A stretch of DNA of 64,000 bases from Copromyces sp. CBS 386.78 (GCA_030685235.1 MU839097.1:310001-374000), one strand, 5' to 3'; positions 43,158 through 57,117 are shown, counted from the first letter of the stretch. Program-made: numbers and translations. The notes: generated by a model not told the origin, from the sequence alone.

Positions 43158-46100
43158 GACGACAAATGACGATTATGAACCCGTCCGTGGTCCGATCTGG
43201 CTCGGAGCCCACGACCGTCCGTTCGGCGATTGATTTTCGTCTTCAGTTAGGTAATCTGGAGATTATGAAGTACCTACTTACCATATGTATAGCTGAGTCA
43301 ATGTAATGGCGACTCATTTAGCTTACCGTGATCTCGGTGGAATGAAGCAACACGTTGACTGCTAATTGATGACACGGCGATCAATCGCCATTCTCTCCCT
43401 AGATTGCATACGGCGAGTGAGATTGAAAATGCTTGGCGGTTGGCCTGGATTGTTGGATTAGTTCTACCACAACGTAAGGTAAGCACTAGATACCTTTCTC
43501 GTTAGAGCTTTCTGTGCTGAGAGATGTTATGTCAAGGTGGAGGGCGGAGTTGTTCCCGCTCAAGAAGGTCATTGGAGTGGGCTGGTTGAGCTTGGAAGAG
43601 CTGAGGCAAATGGGAACGCATAGAATTGTAAAAGACAATGAAGTGCTCAAGAGAGTGGTGGGTTGTGGTAGCATTATATTTCATCTAAGCGATAGGTGAA
43701 TTGAGATGTCGGTTTGTCATGATCGTGATTGTGATGTGATGGTGTGGTAAGACCAAGGGTGCATATTTGCCGCCGATGGGTTGGACACATCTTGACATGG
43801 AGAAACCAGAAGGTTAATAAGCGATGAAAAGAAAGGCGGAATGCCATGGGGACTCTGCTGCTGTTCAGCTGTGGACAACGAATGTGTCGACGCTATCTTA
43901 TACGACACAACTCGTGCCGGCTGAGGGTTCAGATTGATTGTCAGGGACGAAGCCTCAACCATGTGTGTATCTCGTTACTACCTTCACTCGATACGTAATA
44001 AAACAAATGGTAAGCTCACGTACTGACCGCTTAAATCTCCTTGCTGCTTTCGACCAAACACGTTGGTCTTGCGACCTTGACCCGGGAAACGACGGTGTAA
44101 TGCAATTTATCGGGACAAGACAGCAGGTAGACCAAGCGGTAAGCACTCGTGCGGCACAGCACGGCACGCTCATGTACGGCTACGAATACGTACCGCCATG
44201 GAATACCTATATCGATACTTTTGCTACCATAAACACGGTGTCGAAAGTATAACAAGTCCTGTTATAGGGTATTGTGGTGAAGTGTGAGGCTTGAGGGGAA
44301 CTTGGTGCTTTGAGATAACGCCATGTGGAACGCTAATGTTTCCAAGGAACTCATTGAGCAAGATGCCTATCGCGATTGAATATCTTGTGCGACATATTGA
44401 TACTGCTGCCGATGGGTCCAGTCATCAAGAAGAGACAGCGTAGTCCGAAATTGAGATGCCTCACCACCCCAGACAATCGGGGGTCTTTCACAATGATGCG
44501 TCACCCAACCAGACAGGACAAGGTAGGCATGGATGAGACAGTTGCCACTGGACGCCGTCGGTGTTAAAAAAAAACAGGCGATATGAAGTGAGTGTGTAAA
44601 GGGTAGGGAGTTGATGATGAGGGAGGAAAACCAGTTACAAATCCACGTCCAAGCAGAATCGAGGCGAGAGTTGCACCAAAGCCACCCGCTGTCAAAAGAT
44701 ACCTTCTCCGGGTACCGAACCCGACATCAAATATCTTCGGACATAGGAATGCTTCCCAAGGAGGTGACGAAAGAAAAAGTTCAAAGAGCATAGCAAGTGT
44801 GATAGCTTCACAAGCCATGCATGAAACCTTGTGGAGTCTTAGGCTTTCCAGCTTCTTCCATGATTTGCATTGAGAAAGATAAAGAGGAAGTAAAAGGAGG
44901 TGCGGGACATTATATTGATGGCCTATCGAAGCCATCAATCCTACCACGACCGGAGGAATCCCACCACAACAGATTCGGTTGAAAGTTCAGATTGGCTGAG
45001 ATATTCTTGTTATCGTTTCATTGCCAATAAGAGAACGCATAACAAGACATTATTGCCAGAGTGACTGCCCACCAACACACAGCGCTTACTGTGTGTGGTG
45101 AGAGAAGGGCCACGGTAGACCAAGCTCGTTCCGCCGCATCGCGGGCATGGCACGGCAGAGAAAAAGCAATGAAATCATGTTAAAGCGAAAGAAGGGGGAG
45201 CGATGGACTAGCTGACGACCATTTATGGGACACCCTTCATGACATATGAATGTTCTAAGTAGGGAAATGGCCATCAGAAGGTCCAGGCATGCCGCCAACC
45301 TGGAGAGAAAACTGTTAGCGAAATGGCCTCCATTTCCGTGCTGATCACATGAGAATCCGGGGTCAAGACAGGGTTGAAGACCCGGCTTGTAGCGCAACCG
45401 CGCTGTAGGTGAGCAGCCCTAGGTTTTAGACGCCCCTGTCAGACCCAGACATTCAAACATCCTTGCCGTCATGCCGATTCAAAACGGTTGCACAAGATTA
45501 GTGACAGGCTCGCAGGGCTCACTATCAGTTGCTTATCAGTCAAGCAATAGGAAGGGCAGCCATGGTCCATCTACGGACTATTGATGCATACCTTGATAAC
45601 TTGACCCAATGGGTGTCCCAAAGCTGTTACCATGACGAAGCCTTCTACAGGTCAATTGGCCCTGGGTCCGACTCTTTCGAGCGTAGAAAGAGAGTAAGCT
45701 ATTTCTAAGCCCGACCCTGGCTTTCAAGGTCTCACCAGAAGAAGACGTGGCCGTAACTGAGCGTTACTGAAACTGTACCGTAAGTCGGGCATTAACCATG
45801 CAAAAGGTATATCCATCGATTAGTAAGAATCGAAGATGAGGACCCGTCGCCAAAGAACAGCAGACAGGGAAGCAAAAGTCAGCATTCAAATCACCGACTC
45901 ACACAGCTTGTTTGGTGGAAAGGAGGAATCCGCCAGCCACCGTGTTTTAAAAATCAAAGAGGAGAAAGAGTGGCTCAGAGGGGTGCCATCGTTTGAACCC
46001 ATTTTAGCGTAATCGACCTGGATGATGGTGGTCTCAATGCAAAAAGATCCAAAAGAGGCATGGCCAAATGTGCCGATGGGCGGTTTTGTTGATGGATGTT

Positions 46101-48580
46101 GAAGTTTCCGTGTACCCCAATTCGACCTCCTGTGTGACGGCTGAAACCTTCTTTGTCAGTAAGTCGCTTGTGTGAGCAATGCCGCAACATAACGAAACCT
46201 ACGGGGTCCAATAGTGTTGTCCAGAGGAGGTCGGGATGATGACTTGGGAGTATGTGAAGTTCGAGATTTCATAAGAACTGCCTACGTGGAGCAGAACGAG
46301 ATTCGAGGTCGATCCGTGCCGTTCGGATTCTGGATAAGAACTAGGCATGCCCAATGAAGAGAAGACATCAGAACACATCTTTGTTCGAAGGAATATCTCA
46401 AGCACTTGGCTTTGACAAGGTCCTGTGTGGTTGCGGCTGTGATGAAGCAGAGGCGACCACAAAAGTGTCCGCCAAAAGAGAAAGAGTTGCCGTGTGGTGG
46501 GAGGTTGACTCTTGTGGATCATCAAGTGTTCACCAACGGTCTGGTTGTCTTGCGTAGAACTGCAGTTGCGATCCATCCGAGACCTCAGGGCGTCAGACTA
46601 TTCCGGAATGTGAAGCCTCGCAGCAGACTATTAGTTCTGATCCGTCCCGGTGGGACGAGTAGTCGTCTCATTGGCCACTAGCCTACCATTGGCAGTGCGA
46701 GACAGGGGAAGACAACATTTCCGAGGGGATGGTTGTCACTTTCAGAGACCTCCTTCTCAGCATCGTTGTTGCGCCAGCTCCACGCTCGTTCACCGTGCAG
46801 GATCTCGATTCGGTGACATGACAGCCAAGCCATGGAGACTTGGCAGAGTTCCACAGGGGACCTGTCCGATGTCTCTCGCCCCGCATGCCGGTGACGGTTA
46901 CACAGGTTGTTCTAGACAACGATTGAAGGAAAACGCACCTGCGCACGAATTTCGAAGTTGAGGTGGTTGATGATGTTCTCGTTTTATGTTGGGGCAAATT
47001 TCTCCGGTTAACCATGATGGTTGGTATCTTCACAGGTCAGCATACGTGTGATGAAGCATAAGGTAGGTATGTTCGAAAACACTAGGGGAGAGCTTTACTG
47101 AAAACCAGAGAGAGAACACAGCCTACACACGCAAGCTCCCGGTAGGACAATCTGAGGATCCTGTGCCTCTGACATGCGCGCTGCGAGATATGGCCAAGGC
47201 GTACCTGAAGGATGCACATTGCACCTCGATTGCACCCTGGAAGGAGCCTGTCTGGGACAGGATCCACGGTACCTTACCTGCCCCTGGACATTGCCTCATT
47301 TCAACTTTGGGATGATGGATGATGGCCAGGCAGGTACCAGGTGCCGTAGCAGGCGTACCTGGCCTTACGCCGCAGACCCCTCGACCGGGAGCCCCAGGGC
47401 TATGTATGTAGGAGTACTGGGCGATCCGGCCAAGTAACCTGACCTCACGTTGAACCAAGATGGGGTGGGTGGTTCATCCTGTCTCGCTTCGGATGCCCCT
47501 GTCTCGTCTGCAAGGCGGCGTCATCCAATGTGATATTGGACTGGCTAGATGCAAAATGTCAACGGGAATGTGCATCTGGGCTGTTGCTTGGGGTGGACCT
47601 GGACGGACTGGATGAAGTATTGAAGACGAAGACCGGTGGCATCCACTTGGTTGCGATCATGATGTCAAGGTGAAGGATGGAATGGACGATGATGGCGGGA
47701 TGAGGAACAGAATTTTCGAGAGGATGGGGACGAGCGGGAGATCCAGATGGACACTGCTGCCTCGAACCTTCCATATCCATTGAGCGCCTCCTTCCCATCC
47801 AGCTTCAAGTCAGAATGAGGTGCCTGAAATGATGCTGGATCTGCGCTGTAAATTGTGCTTAGGGAAGGAAGGAAGGTGGGGCCTTGTTGGATGAGTGCTG
47901 ATCAGTGATTTACCGAAGTCGTTCCTTCCCACAAAGTTTATTTCGATGCATGCCACTGAAGCTGATTCTGTCACTGCATTCGATATTGGCTACAGAAACA
48001 GACATGTGCTTTCAACTTCTCTTTTGAGTTATTGGCATCAAAGTCGGAATTTCTTTGGAGATTATTAGCTGGTTAAAATGTTCGCGGATGGGTAGGTTGC
48101 AGCATCTGATGCACCTCCCCGTATCCAAGGAGCACGTCGTGACCCGAGCTCACCTGAGTCGAGCGAGGGCGGGAATAGTGACAGTGTGGGTTACAAAACT
48201 TCTGTTGGCTCGCCCTCAGAAGGCAATAATTGCCGAAGTTAGTACCGCCCGTATTGTCCGAGTCCTGCTTGTGAAATTCCTTCGAAGTGGAAAAGTGGCC
48301 GAGGAGCATTTTCGTGCAAAAAGTGCAGGTAAATAAATGCTTGGTGAACTGGCGAGCGTACGGAATCAACCCGGCCCAACTATACCCCGCCAGTGTTCTC
48401 AAAGGACCTGCCATTCGACCGCGGAGAATAACACAAATATCTGTAACTGTGAAGCAGCACAGCTGTCAATAGACGTGGGGCAACATGTGTCATCTATTAC
48501 TCCTCGTTTCGAGCATAGATCCATGTTCGGCATTACGGCATTGGCAGCCTTCTCCATAACGAGCCTCAGGTCGAACCGTC
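43158..48580. other. Gene-poor region
   Basis: About 5.4 kb of mixed-composition sequence has many short, overlapping open frames on both strands but none with domain motifs or a convincing exon chain. It is not RIP-like. Neurospora-type intergenic short repeats such as CAGGTACC/GGTACCTG are seen at about 47200-47350. Confidence 0.45.
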
Positions 48581-49137
48581 TTAGTTGCCGCCTTGAATGA
48601 CAGAATCTTGGACCCATTTGATGGTGTGCGACAGCGGCTTCCTTCGCGACGTCTTTGATAGGCGTGACAGGAGCCCACTATGGGGCCCGCATGTCTTTGG
48701 GCAAAGATATACCTTGGTGCCATTGCCGCTGCTGGTGCTGTCGTGTAAGCCGTGGATATGCTGCAATGCAGTGCCAACAACAGTGGTTTCAATGAATAAT
48801 ATCTGCTCATCTGCGCAAAACATGGAGCCGAGGACTGATTCATCTGACTTGGGAGACCTGTACAAATAGATGCGCCCATTGATCCAGGACAGCTGAGGAC
48901 AGCCGGTACCAGGGAAATGGAGACTGCGTTTATTTCCATCAACAGCGTATCTTGGGTCTTGCTCAGAACACCTTCACTAGTTCGATGGCGATCGGGTCAC
49001 CCACCCGGAGAGATAAGGCATGCTTCACTGGCTGATGACCTGCCGTCCACTGACAGGCAACCATGGCCGGTCTCAGGAGCATCCGCTCCCGCGCTCCCCA
49101 ATATCAACTGCCTCAATTCTCGGTGGCTGCTAGCCAT
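48581..49137 (-). CDS. Possible small two-exon gene of unknown function
   Basis: Exon 1 (49137-49005, ATG start) reads MASSHRELRQLILGSAGADA. After a 47-bp GTGGGT...CAAG intron (49004-48958), exon 2 (48957-48581) contains PRYAVDGNKRSLHFPGTGCP, QLSWINGRIYLYRSPKSDES, LGSMFCADEQILFIETTVVG and TKVYLCPKTCGPHSGLL. The total is 169 residues. The amino-acid pattern (alternating hydrophobics, Cys/Gly/Trp blocks) looks coding, unlike neighbouring frames. The intron is very short with a weak acceptor. The alternative is a frameshifted pseudogene, since a second reading through 49082-48968 meets the same downstream frame one base out of phase. I recognise no family. Confidence 0.35.
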
Positions 49138-51591
49138 TGATCCAATGGTCCAACATTTGTTGCAGATACACTAGCCCGGGAAACCGAGGGAGTGCTTCCG
49201 CGCCAGGTTTTGCTAGGCGGCCTGGGGAAGACTCGACTCTGGACGGACATGAATGCATCCGCTTTAAGAAATTGAGCCCGATTTTTTCGACAAGCTGCTG
49301 GCTCATTGGGAGCTACAGTTTTCGAGTGACGATAATCTATGTGGGATATTATGCCGGGAAGACGCAATCTCTATCTTTTCTCTGGTCCTGAGCAGGGTTT
49401 GATTGCATGGACGGGACGTCGGAACGTGGGCAAATGAGGGTACGGTATCAGTTGATGAAACTGTGGCAGCCGGGATGCCCTTCAGGTCCAGCGCTCCCAC
49501 GACTCTCTTGCAATAATACTATCAAGCGGGTGGTATTCGCAGGATGATGGGGGCAGTTTTGACCAAACTGAAGGTGGAACAAGCCATAGACTCTGTACGC
49601 ACGATAGTCGAACATGTCCAAAGTTGTGGGGACTCGGCTTGTTTCGCTGTCTTGTTTCTTCTGCTGCTATCCCCGCCGAAAAGTGGACGGGAATTGCTAC
49701 CTAGCTTCCGTCCCAGTGTCCGGGAGATCTCCGCGGTGGACCTTGCAAGGAGAGATCAGTCAGTCTTCTCTAATCGTGTCTTGCTTGAAGATGGTCATAT
49801 AATACAGGTTCGACTTGGCGATAGAGCGGAGGACCAGTGCAACCTAGAAGTGGCTGATCGTCCTGCCATCAGAGCCGAACTTTGAGAGAGAAGCTAGAGA
49901 ACCGAAACCTGCTGGCTTGGCTGGGTAGATGGGGCACCACACCCACCACCACCTTTTGGTGATTTGGACTATTCGCACGCAGAGTACTATGGTGGTGGTG
50001 ACGATGGTGGCAGATGGCCCAATGGGATATCGGATCGGGGCCAAGACGATGGGCCGTAGGACCCCCTATATGAAGGTCTCCATAAAAGGCGCAGATACGG
50101 GCTCAAGCTCGCCATTTTGTATAAGCACTACGACGTCGAGTGTTTCTGTGTGTTTGTGTTGTTGATGTGCTATGTCGTCTTGTTGGTGGATGAAGGTGGG
50201 TTGTTTTGAAGCAACTGGGGAGGTTGTTCCCACCTGACATTTTAGAGCGAGGGGTTGGAGCGATTGAGGAGCACAAGATCTTGGTGGAGCTGAGACTGTT
50301 GCACTAATGGTATCCACCGAAGCACGGGGTCCTATCTTCACAGTCTCAGACAGTACCCTGATTCTTGGGGGCTTGGTCGTATAAATCCCCACTTTGATCA
50401 ATATGATCGTACCAAAAGGTCTGGCCAGATGCTGTCTGATGATGTGCCTGGATGAGACGGTTGTCGGCAATGCTCCCAATGGCAAGATGCAACGAGTGCG
50501 AGTGATGATGGTGTTGTTTGCGCACTGAAAAGCATTGGCAAGTTGCGACCCGCTGTTAAGGCAGGCCGGAAGGAGGGGGTGGTGGGGACGTCTCCACTCA
50601 GGACTACAACCCTCTTCTGGAAACTGCGAACAAGGGATCAAAGGGGGAGCATGAGTGGGCTTTTGAACTGGAAGGAAGAAAGCATGATGGCATTCGAGAG
50701 CCTCGACTTCGGAAGGTCACGACCTATGAGTTCAATTTGCGAAGATCAGGCAGCTGCAAAGCGCTCTTTCCATCAACAGTTTCTCCACGGGCAGTCTCAT
50801 TCAAGTCTAGTCCTTTACTTTCCACTTTTACTACCTAGTCCTCTCGCTTCAACTCCCGTCATCTTCCAATTCCCGTCCTTGACAAGTGGAACGCAAAGAC
50901 CGAGCACACGTCCCAGCTTCCACGCGACGGAACATTCAGTTTGACGATGGCACTGCACCAGAGACATTCCCCTCTCTCAGTGGCTTGAGGTTGCTTCTTC
51001 TCTTTCCGTGTCTTGTTTCTCCTTTCCATGTCTCAAGCTGTCCTCAGCTGTTTCTCCATCTTGCCTCGCCACTTGACGAGAGTCCGGTTTACATAATCAC
51101 CTTGCAGCCCGCCTCGAAGTCGAGCAAAACTTGCTATGGTTAATCCCGTCGTGGCATATTTCATTGTGTGCGTCTGGCCGTACTAGGGCGGTTGCAAGCA
51201 GCCTGGGCCTCCTCACTATTGCAATGGTGGACACGGTCATAATCGCTCTGGTACCATGACACCGTGACGACAGCCAATAGGTACATCATCCATAAGCAGC
51301 CCCGCGGTACCTATCTACCCTGGACAAATCAACCGAATCGGCGGGCATCCGGTAGTCAACCCTGTCGCAGCAGAGATTCCCGAAAGAGCGACGAGACGGT
51401 CGATGGACATGTTCTGGACATTTTGGACGCCTGCCTCCTGCGTCGACTACCGTGTCTGGAAAACGAAGAGCCTGGTTGGGTACAAGCTCCATGGAGACTC
51501 TTGTGCAGTGGTGCTGATGCTTGCTGCCACGGGCCCGTATCATTACCACCCTCCCATCTCGCACTCCCTTGACCTTGAGGGCCAGAGCTTC
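49138..51591. other. Gene-poor flank left of the retrotransposon
   Basis: About 2.5 kb without supported genes. Open frames, including one of 191 codons on the minus strand at 50066-50641, lack motifs. Base composition is normal right up to 51591. Confidence 0.45.
51587..51591. repeat. Target-site duplication GCTTC, left copy
   Basis: The GCTTC pentamer immediately precedes the left LTR and is repeated at 57113-57117 directly after the right LTR. A 5-bp duplication is typical of copia and gypsy integrases. Confidence 0.9.
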
Positions 51592-51771
51592 TGTCAGATG
51601 TGACTGTGCAGAATTGATTGATTGAAGAGTGTGTGTAATTGACTCGCCCAGAAGGTCTGGGGGGTATTGGAGTATCCTAGAGGGACTTAGAAATTAGTAA
51701 TCTAGGGGGCTGGGCGGCTAACCTAGATTGAGTATAGCCAGAAACCCAAATATCTACCCTCTAATTTAATA
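51592..51771 (-). repeat. Left LTR (functional 3' LTR), 180 bp
   Basis: It begins with intact TGTCAGA. Its inner end reads TTTAATA, the RIP-mutated form of TCTGACA. Compared with the right LTR, its own RIP-type changes lie in its inner (right-hand) part. Confidence 0.92.
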
Positions 51772-54700
51772 CACCACTTTACTTATAGACCTTTTCAAAA
51801 TAGGGTAAAAGTAAAACTATTTATAGTTTTCTCTCTTCTAGTACGTTAATCTCCTTAATTAAATTATAAGTATTTTTTAGAATATTATTAGAAATTTCCT
51901 TCTTAATCTTTATTTCTTTTCGAGCCGGTACGTTCGCTATCCCTATTAGATCTCGGAACTTTTTGTAATCTAATTATCCTAATATTTTTATTAAACTGTT
52001 TATTAGTATTTTCTTTATCTTTAGATATTCGATTATAATCCTTCCTTCTATAATTTCCTATTATAATTAGTAGCGATAAATATCAATATATTTAAGTTTA
52101 GTTATTAGTTGTAATACTTTAACAGTTAGAATATAGATTGTTTAGGTATTATTATAACCGATTATAGATATTTCCTAATCGAAAGGAATTTCAATCTCCT
52201 TATATAAGCGTATAATAGCAATAGTTTCTTTTATTACGTTAAAAATAAATAATAATTCTACTTTAATTATTAAAGTCGATACTATTTTCTATTTAATAAT
52301 ACCCTAATGTACGATATTGCTAAATAGTTTGATTATAAAGTTATATAAGTTTTTTCGATTTAGTATATTATTAGCGTATAAAGTATTTAAGGCTATTTCG
52401 AATTTTAATAACGATTTAAAGCAAAATGAGAAATTTAAGTAAAATTAAAAGTAGTATAATACCTTATTAATAGCCTTACGATATTGAAGATTAGGATTGT
52501 GATTATAGCGAACTAAACGGCTGGTTATAAAGGCGATATTTATTTAAATAATTATTATAATATATATTATCGATCCGACGACGACCTAATATTCCCGTAT
52601 TTTATTAAAAGTAGTTATACTATTATAAGGTATAAATTCTTTATTACTTATTAGAATAAAGGCGAAAGTATAAGAATTTTTAATAAATTTAGTAATTTTA
52701 TAGATATATTCCCGTTAAAATAACCAGATTAATTCCGCCTTTCGATTTTGAATAATTTTAATACTTAGAAACTATTAAAGGTTATTACCCCCTATAAACT
52801 TATATTTCTCTTCTAAATTCTTTATTACTTAATTAATTTTATTATATTGCTTCTAATCGAAAGTAAATATAATATCGTTAACGTAGTAGAAAATTAGGAT
52901 TTTACCGCATTTAAAGATATATAGATTTTCGAGTAATAGTTGGAAACTTATATTTATAAAAGTATTATTAAATTTTCGTTACTAAAGTAAAAGGGTACGT
53001 CGTAATTTATATAAGGCTTTAAGAAATTTAAGAACCGTACTATACTTTCAATATCCGGGGGGTATATATATATAAATTTCCTTATTAAAGTAAGCGTTAA
53101 TAAAGGTATTTATAGCGTTGTATTAAATAAATTCGAGATTGAATTTAGTAGTTTAAATAATAATAGATCGAAAGGAACGATTAGCTAATATAGAGGCGTA
53201 CGTTTCCTTATTATAATAATATTATTAATCCCTTCTAATTATAAAGCGAGCCTTTACTTTTTAAAGACGATGGTATTTATTAAATTTATATACGTATACC
53301 TATATATAGTTAAGGATTTAGGTACCCTTAGTACGAAGGATATCTTTATCGATTTTAACCTAAAATTTTATTTCCTTATAGCTATTAAAATATACTTCTT
53401 CTATTTATTTAAAGAGATTTCCTAATTCGTAGTATTCGAAATTACGGTAGGTCTTTAGTATTAGGGGAAGGTCTTAATATTTAATAGAGTCTAACCTACT
53501 ACCTTTAGTAATTAAGCGATTAATCTTTACCTTTATAATAACTTTACCTTATTTCTGCCCTATTAATTAAACGAATTTTCTAATATTAAAGGCGGCTTCC
53601 TATAGTTCGAAGGTTGGAAATGAGATAGGTTTTAATAAATTAATAGTAAAATTAGTAGAGAGAGCGGTTAAAAGTATATTTAGAGGGGTAGGATATCCGA
53701 ATATAAAATCGAAGGATATTTTATTTTAAACGTTAGGTTTAAATGGTTTAAGGTTAATAATATTATTATTATTTATTTATAATTTATTATTAAAGAGCGA
53801 CGGTAGCAATTAGGTAAGACTATTATTTTCTATATTTTAAATTGCGTTAAAGGGTTGGAAGTACTATATAGATAATTGAAGTAGGTAGTCGACTTTATTA
53901 AATAAATTAGAAATTTTATTGCTAATTAGCCTTAACCCCTCTTTAATTTCGTTAAGGTTCCTTAAATAAATTAAATTCTCGTTAAATAGTATATTACAAG
54001 TATAGACGGTGCGGTTTGTTTACGGGTTCTAGATTTAATAAATAGACGAGGTAGCGTAACTAACGAAGTATCCGATTTATACTTTTAATTAGAATTTCTT
54101 TCGTCGCTATTCTATCTTTTAAACGATTTTTATTATCGCATAAACTTTATAACCGTAAATATATAAATAGCTAAGATTAAGTTGCTAGGGATTAATTTAT
54201 ACCCCTTTATAGTAAATTACGAAAGTATAAAATTATTCGTAAGAAGACTTCTAATTATAAAAATACTTAGGCGATCAGTTAGTAAAATAGATTACTATTA
54301 AAACGATTTAAAGTTAGAAGTTATAAGGGAGATAGGAATTATTTACTATAGTATACGCCTTTTTTTTAATTATACCCTTTAAGTGCTTAATACTGCTATT
54401 TTAAGTTTGAATATTAAATATTGAAGGTTCGAGAATAATAAGGCGAATAGTTAGCTTATTTTTAACGTATTAATTATTAAATTTATTATTATAATTAATA
54501 TATTTAATTTTAACGCTATACTAATAATTAATTATATTAATAATTAAGAGTAGTCTTTTAACGATAATTTCTACTATATAAATTACTATATAAATATCCT
54601 AAATAAATCTAATCTATCGATAAATAACGAATATTGTATATTTAAAGCTTCTTTTCCCTTATTCGTATTCGAAGAAGTCGACAGCGAAACGTTCTCTTAA

Positions 54701-56932
54701 TTTAAAATTTCGGTTACGTAATTTTTATATAATTTATTATTTAATTTTAAATATACTTTACGCGTCATATTAATAAATTATTAATCTTTTAAATTTAGCG
54801 CTTTTAATATTATAAAGGTATTTAAAAATTTGTGGACTATAGTAACTAAACCGTTCGTATTAGAATTAGGCGGGTATTTTATATATGCGATAACTAATAT
54901 AGGAAATAAAATAGTTTCGTTAAATAAAGAAAATAGTACGGTTAAAAGAGAAGGGAAAGTATTTAAAGACCGTTTAATAATAGATTTCTTAAAGGAAATA
55001 GAAAATTGAATTGTTTAATTAACGGAAGTAATTATTAAATAGTTTGTAATTTTAATAAAAACCCTACTTTCGAAGTAGGCGTAAAGATATAAGATTTATA
55101 GTAAAGTTAAGGTAAAAGGCGACTTTTTTTAATTATAATTGTAGAATTCCTTTCTTTCCCTATATTTCTACGTTAATAGTCTTAAAACCTTTAATAAGTA
55201 TTTAAGAATCTTTAGCCTAGATATAGTCTTTTAGGGACGTTGCTTAAAACGAAGAGAAACGATTAATTTTATTAAAAATATAAAAGGAAGCCCTAGAATC
55301 GAAGATTATAGAATTCTTAAGCGGATAAATATTTACCCCTTTATTCGTATTAAAAGTATTTTATTTAATAAGAAATATTAAATTATAAATACCGATTTCT
55401 CATCGCTTTTAAATCCTTAAAATAGTAGTCTATATAAAGGTAATAAAGCGGTCCTACATTTGGTTCCTAGCCTTTTCTACTTCTTTGCGGGTTTTGGGAA
55501 ACTTTTTAAAATTCTCGTTAATAAGCTTCTAAATAGAACTATTAGGCTTTTAAATAAAGTTATTTTTTATCTTAAATATTAAATATTAATAGTATATTAT
55601 TAAGTAAAGGATTTACTTATATATTTTATATAGCGGCGTAGATCCCCTTCTTTTTTTTAGCTATAAAAAATTATTTGTATTTTTATCCGCGCTACGTTTT
55701 TTTTTTACATTTACTTTCCGCTTCTTTTTATAATTAGAATTAAGAACGTTTTCTTTTTTAAATATAAACTCTTTCGAATTAAACTAATTAGTACTTTAAG
55801 CGCTACGAATTATAGCTTTCTTACCGGTTAATAGTACAATATATTTTAATATACCGACCCTTTTAAAATTAGCGGATACGTCCTAATAATTTAAATACGA
55901 ATCTTTTAAGTCGCAATTAAATTTCTAAATATTATTTACTTAAATAAATTTATATTCGCGGATTATATTAATAAAATCGACGAATTATAAAGTAGGGGAA
56001 GTAGCTTTATTAAAACTTAATCTCTTCCCTTTAGTAATAAAAACTTCTTAATTTAATATTTACTTTTCGAAGTCTTTAAATAGTTTTTTAGCGGTCTCCT
56101 TAATAAAGGCTTAATATTTTCGCCGGGCGGTAGCAATTTAATTGATAGCCCAATAATTAATTTAGTTCTTCATTTATTTCAGCTATTTATACATAAATTT
56201 ATTTTATTCGAAAGCGGTATCGGCGAAATAGCTAGCGACGTAAATATTTATCTAATTATAAATTTTCGTATTAACGTTATTAAAGTCCTTCTAATATTTA
56301 TAGTAAGTATTATATATATTATTAGCTTAATTATACGTAACTTTTCTTTTAGTAGTAAAATCCGTGGCGGAGTTAATTACTATATTCTCCCTAATATTTT
56401 ATTTAATATAGTAATTATTTTCCTCTTTAAAATTTTCTTTATTAAATTCTGCCTTAGCTTTTTATTAGAATTAGGCGGCGGTAGCGGTAATTTCCGAACT
56501 ATTTTCGTTAATTTGGGTCTAAGTTTGGGTCTAGGTTATAATAGTAATTATTATAATTATTATAGTAGTTACTATAACCTTTTTAATCCGGATTCCTCTA
56601 TTAAATTTAATAAATTCTTTCTTTACCGCTAATATATAATCTTTCGCTAGCTTCGTAAAGAAGAAGTCTTTTAATTTAGGAAGTAGGACCCTTTAAATTA
56701 TAGGCCCGTTCTTAAATAATTAATTACTAAAGTCTTAATTATTTTTAATTAGTCGTTTAAAAGTTTTGTACTAACTAAGCTAATCGCTTTAAGTTTTGAA
56801 GACGATTGTAATAGCTTTATTAGTAAATTCTTTTAATAAAGATATAGTTAACGTTATTAGTTTCGTAAGGATATTGCTTATATTAATTATTATAGCGCTT
56901 CTTATCGTAAATACGCAAATTAGACTATTAAT

Positions 56933-57112
56933 TATTAGATGTGACTGTACAGAATTGATTAATTGAAGAGTGTATGTAATTAACTCGCCTAGAAGGTCTG
57001 GGGGGTACTGGAATATCCTAGAGGGACCTAGAAATCAGTAATCTAGGGGGCTGGGCGGCTAACCCAGATTGAGTATAGCCAGAAACCTAGATATCCACCC
57101 TCTAATCTGACA
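56933..57112 (-). repeat. Right LTR (functional 5' LTR), 180 bp
   Basis: The inner end reads TATTAGA (RIP form of TGTCAGA), while the outer end is intact TCTGACA, forming 7-bp perfect inverted termini with the left LTR's outer end. It differs from the left copy at 18 positions by my alignment, all transitions. Confidence 0.92.
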
Positions 57113-57117
57113 GCTTC
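57113..57117. repeat. Target-site duplication GCTTC, right copy
   Basis: It exactly matches the pentamer at 51587-51591. Confidence 0.9.

Larger units (their letters stand above)
51592..57112 (-). mobile_element. RIP-inactivated Ty1/copia LTR retrotransposon, 5,521 bp
   Basis: Two 180-bp LTRs bracket a 5.2-kb interior that is extremely AT-rich with many stops, yet CpG survives while CpA/TpG are depleted. On the minus strand the decayed reverse transcriptase is still readable around 53240-52880. ETYA-like ASILANRSFRS is followed by PPGY, then LKALYKLRR and FYYVNDIIFTF, where a YVDD box has D changed to N as RIP predicts. An LSIKIIQNRKAELIWL block lies downstream at about 52750-52680. These are copia hallmarks and show transcription from right to left. 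No intact protein remains, and gag, protease and integrase cannot be delimited. The right-hand LTR is functionally the 5' LTR. Confidence 0.93.

Noticed and set aside
44564..44947. 127-codon minus-strand frame with hydrophobic stretches
   Set aside because: No recognisable family, no exon chain, and similar frames occur by chance nearby.
50066..50641. 191-codon minus-strand frame
   Set aside because: Composition and overlapping opposite-strand frames look non-coding, and there are no motifs.
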